15,336 bases of DNA from Colivivens sp963645405 (GTDB lineage: Bacteria; Bacteroidota; Bacteroidia; Bacteroidales; Bacteroidaceae). The notes beneath the pieces are model-generated. The model did not search any database and was not told the DNA's origin. It saw only the letters and a program-made list of their open reading frames with translations. Both the position numbers and the translations under genes were made by a program. Positions 11,589 through 15,336 of this stretch are shown here, in pieces (within the stretch, counting starts at the first letter, position 1; every line of letters begins with the position of its first letter). The stretch is taken from contig CAVISR010000070.1 in assembly GCA_963645405.1 (NCBI GenBank), positions 1 to 15,336 on the forward strand, written 5' to 3'.

Positions 11589-11614
11589 CAGTTCGAATCA
11601 AAGTGGATTGAACA

Positions 11615-12391
11615 ATGACAGTGTTATACGATTCGCCGATTTTCGGCCCCATCCACAGCCGCAGGCTGGGAGTGTCGCTTGGCATCAACCTCTTGCCGGG
11701 CGACGGCAAGTGCTGCTCGTTCGACTGCATCTATTGCGAGTGCGGCTTCAACAAGGACTTCATTCCCCACGGTAAATTCGCCAGTCCGCAGTCGGTACAC
11801 GATGCATTGAAGGCACGACTCGAAAACATGCGCCAGAATGGTCCCAAGCCCGATGTTCTGACCTTTGCAGGCAATGGCGAGCCCACGATGAATCCGTGGT
11901 TTCCCGAGATTGTGGGCGACGTCATCCGTCTGCGCAACGAATATTTCCCCTGCGCCAAAGTGAGCGTGCTGAGCAACGCCACGCAGATTCTGCGCCAGGA
12001 AGTGTTTGATGCACTTCAGCTTGTGGACAACAACATACTGAAGCTCGACACCGTGTCCGATGACTACATCAGGTTGCTCGACCGCCCGGTCAGCCAGCGC
12101 TACAAGGTTGCAGACATCATCTCGAAGATGGCACAGTTCCACGGCCACTGCATCGTGCAGACCATGTTCCTCCGCGGAGAATACGACGGCAAAGACGTGT
12201 CGAATGTCAGCGATGACTTCGTCATTCCATGGATTGAGGCATTGCAGACCATATGTCCGGCAGAAGCCATGGTCTACACCATCGACCGCGAAACTCCGGC
12301 TCACGGACTGAAGAAAGCCAGCCATGAGGAACTCGATGAAATCGCACGCAAAGTAGAGGCAGCAGGCATCAAGTGCCAAGTGTCGTACTGA
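11615..12391 (+). CDS. Radical SAM protein, COG0731-like, substrate unknown
   Basis: The 258-residue protein carries the radical SAM cluster motif CxxxCxxC as Cys34, Cys38 and Cys41 (CSFDCIYC); Cys33 and Cys43 make the region unusually Cys-rich. TFAGNGEPT (83-91) fits the SAM-contacting GGE-type motif on the second strand of the barrel. YDSPIFGPIHSRRLGVSLGI at the N-terminus is typical of the group annotated as wyosine-synthase-like radical SAM proteins (COG0731). Bacteria do not make wyosine, so that name gives fold rather than function. The short length leaves little room for a substrate domain beyond the barrel. It is divergent from purL and upstream of mnmG on the same strand; with no clear promoter in front of mnmG, the two could share a transcript, which would hint at a tRNA-related role. 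That link is inference only. Confidence 0.85.
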   Translation: MTVLYDSPIFGPIHSRRLGVSLGINLLPGDGKCCSFDCIYCECGFNKDFIPHGKFASPQSVHDALKARLENMRQNGPKPDVLTFAGNGEPTMNPWFPEIVGDVIRLRNEYFPCAKVSVLSNATQILRQEVFDALQLVDNNILKLDTVSDDYIRLLDRPVSQRYKVADIISKMAQFHGHCIVQTMFLRGEYDGKDVSNVSDDFVIPWIEALQTICPAEAMVYTIDRETPAHGLKKASHEELDEIARKVEAAGIKCQVSY

Positions 12392-12449
12392 TGAAAAGAC
12401 AGGCGCTTTCTCATGCTGGCGACAATTCGTACTGACGGAAATATGAGCC

Positions 12450-12467
12450 TTTCCATGCCGATGGAAG
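12450..12467 (+). terminator. Weak candidate terminator after the radical SAM gene
   Basis: TTCCAT-GCCG-ATGGAA forms a 6-base stem with a tetraloop, extendable by one T-G pair, 59 bases past the stop codon. Five Ts follow only after about nine bases, so it is a poor intrinsic terminator and may not stop transcription into mnmG. Confidence 0.22.
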
Positions 12468-12538
12468 ATGTACGATTTTTCCAGCCTTCGGGCGCAAAGA
12501 GGAAAGTGCTCCAGAAGTACCTGTGAGGGGTGCAAAAC

Positions 12539-12623
12539 TTTTCCAGTCAGAGAAAATTATTTTCCTGGTCAGGAAAAAAAATTTTTCCAGTCAGAAAAAG
12601 TCTATTTCGCTGGTAGGGAAATA
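12539..12623. repeat. Array of four ~22-base semi-palindromic repeats (right array)
   Basis: Units at 12539-12559, 12560-12581, 12582-12604 and about 12605-12623 belong to the same family as the array at 477-542; the fourth is the most diverged. Positions 12539-12579 are identical to 502-542 in the same orientation. The array lies about 65 bases before the mnmG start, and a plus-strand frame through it gives a low-complexity Phe/Gln/Lys-rich peptide that is not a credible protein. Together with 12392-12538, it fills the 298-base gap between the radical SAM gene and mnmG. Confidence 0.7.
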
Positions 12624-12689
12624 TTACAGGTGGCTCACAAGAAGAGAACAAACAGTTAAAAGAGTTAATAAATATACAGACAGAGAAAT

Positions 12690-14561
12690 ATGGTTTTCAA
12701 CTACGATGTAGTGGTGGTGGGCGCAGGCCATGCAGGCTGTGAAGCAGCCTCAGCCTCAGCACGGCTCGGAGCAAAGACTTGCCTTGTCACGATGGACATG
12801 AACAAGATTGCACAGATGTCGTGCAACCCAGCCGTGGGCGGCATTGCCAAAGGACAGATAGTGCGCGAAATCGATGCACTCGGCGGCATGATGGGCATCG
12901 TCACCGACCGGTGCTCCATCCAGTTCCGCATGCTCAACCTCTCCAAAGGTCCGGCAGTGTGGAGTCCGCGCGCACAGTGCGACAGAGGCAAATTCATCTG
13001 GGCATGGCGCGAGATACTGGAAAACACGCCCAACCTCAACATCTGGCAAGACCAAGTGAACGAACTGATTGTGACAGACGGTGAAGTCCGCGGAGTACGT
13101 ACCATTTGGGGTGCAGAGCTCCGTGCCAAGTGCGTGGTAATCACCGCCGGAACCTTCCTCAACGGACTGATGCACATGGGACGCAAGCAAGTTCCCGGCG
13201 GACGAATCGCCGAACCGGCAGCCACCGGACTCACCGAATCCATCGCTAGCCAAGGCATACGAACCGGACGCATGAAAACCGGCACTCCAGTACGAATCGA
13301 CCGAAGGAGCGTAGACTTCTCACAGACTGAAATACAGGAGGGCGACCACACATTCCACCGCTTCTCCTTCATGGACGAGCCCCGGTGCCTCAAGCAACTG
13401 CCCTGCTGGATGTTCAAGACCAACAAGGCAGTGCACGAAACCCTCATGTCCGGACTTGCCGACTCGCCCCTCTACAACGGACAGATAAAAAGCATCGGAC
13501 CACGCTACTGCCCAAGCATCGAGACCAAACTCCACACCTTCCCCGACAAAGACGAGCACCAGCTCTTCCTCGAGCCCGAAGGCGAAACCACCAACGAGAT
13601 GTATCTCAACGGCTTCTCCTCGTCACTGCCGATGGACATCCAGATAGAAGCGCTGAAGAAAATACCTGCGCTCCGCAACCTCGCAGTCTACCGACCGGGC
13701 TATGCCATCGAATACGATTTCTTCGACCCGACCCAGCTCACACATTCGCTCGAATCAAAAGTGGTGGGCAACCTCTTCTTTGCAGGACAAGTGAACGGAA
13801 CCACAGGCTACGAAGAAGCAGCAGGTCAGGGACTTATAGCCGGAATGAACGCAGCGCTGAAGTGCGGAGGCAAAGAACCCTTCACGCTCAAGCGCAACGA
13901 AGCATATATCGGAGTGCTGATTGACGACCTCGTGACAAAAGGTGTCGACGAGCCCTACCGCATGTTCACCTCACGGGCAGAATACCGCATCCTCCTGCGT
14001 CAGGACGATGCCGACATGCGACTCACGGAAAAGTCCTACCGGCTGGGACTTGCCAGCCAGGAACGCTACGACCGCATGGTGAGCAAGCGCAACGAGATTG
14101 ACCGCATCATCGATTTCACCAAGTCATTCTCCATCAAGCCCGCACTCATCAATCCTGCACTCGAACAAATCGGCACCACACCCCTCGAGCGCGGTTGCAA
14201 GCTCTACGACCTGCTCGGACGCCCGAACGTCACCATCCTCAACCTTGCCCCACATATCAAGGCATTCAAGAGCGAACTCGATAAAATCGAAGACCGCAAA
14301 GACGAAATCATCGAAGCAGCCGAGATAAAAATCAAGTACCAAGGCTACATCAACCGCGAAAACATGGTGGCAGAAAAGATGCTCCGACTTGAAAACATAA
14401 AGATTCAGGGCAAGTTCGACTACATGAACATGCACCAGATAACCATCGAAGCACGCCAAAAACTCACTCGCATCAATCCCGTGACCCTTGCCCAAGCCAG
14501 CCGCATCCCCGGTGTTTCACCAAGCGACATCAACGTGATGCTCGTGCTGCTCGGCAGATGA
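12690..14561 (+). CDS. mnmG: tRNA uridine-5-carboxymethylaminomethyl synthesis enzyme MnmG (GidA)
   Basis: The 623-residue FAD protein works with the GTPase MnmE to modify the wobble uridine (U34) of several tRNAs, using methylene-tetrahydrofolate. The N-terminal dinucleotide-binding motif VVVVGAGHAGCEAA (7-20) is followed by MSCNPAVGGIAKGQIVREID (43-62), containing conserved Cys45. The second catalytic cysteine is Cys274 in GPRYCPSIE (270-278). FFAGQVNGTTGYEEAAGQGL (363-382) is the late FAD-binding motif, and the C-terminal helical region binds MnmE and tRNA. Length and motifs are fully normal. The ATG at 12690 places the FAD motif at the expected distance from the N-terminus. No TAnnTTTG box lies directly upstream, so it may be transcribed with the radical SAM gene. 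mnmE is not in the window. Confidence 0.97.
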   Translation: MVFNYDVVVVGAGHAGCEAASASARLGAKTCLVTMDMNKIAQMSCNPAVGGIAKGQIVREIDALGGMMGIVTDRCSIQFRMLNLSKGPAVWSPRAQCDRGKFIWAWREILENTPNLNIWQDQVNELIVTDGEVRGVRTIWGAELRAKCVVITAGTFLNGLMHMGRKQVPGGRIAEPAATGLTESIASQGIRTGRMKTGTPVRIDRRSVDFSQTEIQEGDHTFHRFSFMDEPRCLKQLPCWMFKTNKAVHETLMSGLADSPLYNGQIKSIGPRYCPSIETKLHTFPDKDEHQLFLEPEGETTNEMYLNGFSSSLPMDIQIEALKKIPALRNLAVYRPGYAIEYDFFDPTQLTHSLESKVVGNLFFAGQVNGTTGYEEAAGQGLIAGMNAALKCGGKEPFTLKRNEAYIGVLIDDLVTKGVDEPYRMFTSRAEYRILLRQDDADMRLTEKSYRLGLASQERYDRMVSKRNEIDRIIDFTKSFSIKPALINPALEQIGTTPLERGCKLYDLLGRPNVTILNLAPHIKAFKSELDKIEDRKDEIIEAAEIKIKYQGYINRENMVAEKMLRLENIKIQGKFDYMNMHQITIEARQKLTRINPVTLAQASRIPGVSPSDINVMLVLLGR

Positions 14562-14887
14562 AAGGAGCTGGATTAGAATAAGCGGATGGCAGGAGTAAGC
14601 CAGGAATGTTTTAGGTTTCAGCCGGACGGGTGGGTTAAAATTGCGAGCTGGAATAGGAGTCGGCGCTCTCCGAGTGCTAGACGATTACATTCGAGCTTCA
14701 GCTCGCTATGATAGGAATAGAGTTTCCGTGAAACGCTAACTGATTGTCATTGCTTTGGTGTACATTTGACGCAAATGCGCCTCCTCGCTTTAACGCCCTC
14801 GGAGAGGGCTAGCTCCTAGCTCGCTTACGCTCGCTGATTAACGAATCGAGCGCCTTGCATTTATCAAGCGTTTGCTCGTATTTTCCC
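14562..14887. other. Gene-free stretch rich in GCTCG/CGAGC and hairpins
   Basis: No credible coding frame or tRNA is visible. The pentamer GCTCG or its complement CGAGC occurs seven times between 14644 and 14878. CGAGC-TTCA-GCTCG (14692-14705) and GCCCTC-GGA-GAGGGC (14795-14809) are perfect small hairpins, and CTCTCCGAG (14666-14674) is the inverse of CTCGGAGAG (14798-14806). TACATTTG at 14761-14768 matches the -7 consensus but has no -33 partner. No good T-tailed terminator for mnmG was found. Confidence 0.5.
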
Positions 14888-15104
14888 AAAAATCGCCCTG
14901 GATTTAACATCTGCCGATTCCCCTTCCTCCAAACTCCTCTCACTCCCTCATACACTCACAGTTCCGCCTCAACCATTACAGTTATCCCATCATTTTCCCC
15001 TCAATTCACGCAGTTTCCAGCCAAAAACCACAAGAAACCCACGAGAAAAGTTTGTGTTAAAATGGCAAGAACTGGCGTGACAACCCACAAAACTCGTGCA
15101 CAAA

Positions 15105-15131
15105 CCCTCGAAAACTGGGTGTTTTCGAGGG
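15105..15131 (+). other. Strong hairpin inside the right module
   Basis: CCCTCGAAAAC (15105-15115) and GTTTTCGAGGG (15121-15131) form a perfect 11-base stem with a 5-base loop. No T-run follows, so it is not a standard terminator. The left module keeps parts of the sequence but not the pairing. Confidence 0.6.
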
Positions 15132-15164
15132 GTAAACTGTCAGGAAAACGCTGCTTGTCGCAAT

Positions 15165-15271
15165 TAACTGTCACGATGTTTCACTCTATTAACATTCGCA
15201 TATCATTACAAATCAGAGTGTTGCGAATTATATTAACATATCTTACATTACAATTTCAGTTGTGACAGTTA
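15165..15271 (+). other. Long-range inverted arms enclosing two interleaved pairings
   Basis: TAACTGTCAC (15165-15174) pairs perfectly with GTGACAGTTA (15262-15271). Inside, CACTCT (15182-15187) pairs with AGAGTG (15215-15220), and ATTCGCA (15194-15200) with TGCGAAT (15222-15228). The last two cross each other, as in a pseudoknot. If the box at 15287 is the only promoter, this region is not transcribed and the arms would act as DNA, for example as paired protein sites. Confidence 0.4.
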
Positions 15272-15286
15272 TTTTTAAGGTACCCC

Positions 15287-15294
15287 TACATTTG
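15287..15294 (+). promoter_or_regulatory. -7 promoter box facing right
   Basis: TACATTTG followed by C is an exact match to TAnnTTTG, in an AT-rich setting 42 bases from the right edge. A clear -33 is missing; TGTG at 15261-15264 is the nearest, with a 22-base spacer. The corresponding site in the left module differs by one conserved base. The gene served lies outside the window. Confidence 0.5.
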
Positions 15295-15336
15295 CGCACA
15301 ACCTCCCTTATACTATATAACTATCTAATTATTAAT

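Larger units (their letters stand above)
14888..15336 (+). repeat. Right copy of the dispersed ~430-base promoter/leader-like module
   Basis: This is the plus-strand counterpart of 1-435, starting at AAAAATC. ATTTAACAT begins at 14912, CCCTCAATTCAC ends at 15009, GTGTTAAAATGGC is at 15054-15066, TCAGTTGT at 15256-15263 and TACATTTG at 15287-15294. Block order and spacing match the left copy. It has additional structure: an 11-base stem at 15105-15131 and long inverted arms at 15165-15271. It faces out of the window and probably serves a gene just past the right edge. A frame from the ATG at 15062 stays open for 67 codons but resembles no known protein. Confidence 0.6.

Noticed and set aside
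11624..12535. Minus-strand open frame of 303 codons, longer than the radical SAM gene it overlaps
   Set aside because: The plus-strand frame has the CxxxCxxC cluster, the GNGEPT motif and a promoter; the antisense frame is His/Cys/Val-rich with no domain or promoter.
12701..13447. Minus-strand open frame of 248 codons
   Set aside because: It is a shadow of mnmG, whose catalytic and FAD-binding motifs are intact on the plus strand.
14640..14720. Possible tRNA or small RNA suggested by short stems
   Set aside because: No acceptor stem, anticodon arm or TPsiC consensus could be assembled.

Overview
The window looks like ordinary chromosome from a member of Bacteroidales, most likely Prevotella or a close relative. 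Three things support this. Four intergenic sites match the Bacteroidetes -7 promoter box TAnnTTTG. The genes lack strong Shine-Dalgarno sequences. The proteins (a single-chain fused PurL, a DUF4861-type secreted protein, and an SGNH/MBOAT acyl-transfer pair) are typical of this order. Seven protein-coding genes can be supported; no rRNA, tRNA, CRISPR array or insertion sequence was found.

Layout, left to right. Positions 1-435 hold a gene-free module pointing left, followed by a short array of 22-base semi-palindromic repeats. A two-gene minus-strand operon follows (643-3639): a membrane-anchored SGNH-fold protein, then an MBOAT membrane acyltransferase. The two probably work together to acylate a cell-envelope glycan. 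A divergent promoter region separates this operon from plus-strand rnr (RNase R) and a secreted DUF4861-like protein. A strong bidirectional terminator at 7608-7639 separates that block from purL on the minus strand, which encodes the large glutamine-dependent FGAM synthase of purine synthesis. purL is divergent from a radical SAM gene, and their two -7 boxes flank an almost perfect 16-base dyad. After the radical SAM gene come a second array of the 22-base repeats and then mnmG, the FAD-dependent tRNA wobble-uridine modification enzyme. From 14562 to the right edge there is no gene: first a stretch rich in the pentamer GCTCG/CGAGC, then a second copy of the module seen at the left edge, pointing right.

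The genes do not form a single pathway. The recognisable jobs are envelope acylation, RNA decay, possible glycan use, purine synthesis and tRNA modification. I found no clearly new multi-gene system. The most unusual features are non-coding. The two edge modules are diverged but collinear, face outward, extend over about 430 bases, and keep identical spacing between conserved blocks; each probably drives a gene just outside the window. The two repeat arrays, about 12 kb apart, share an identical 41-base stretch.
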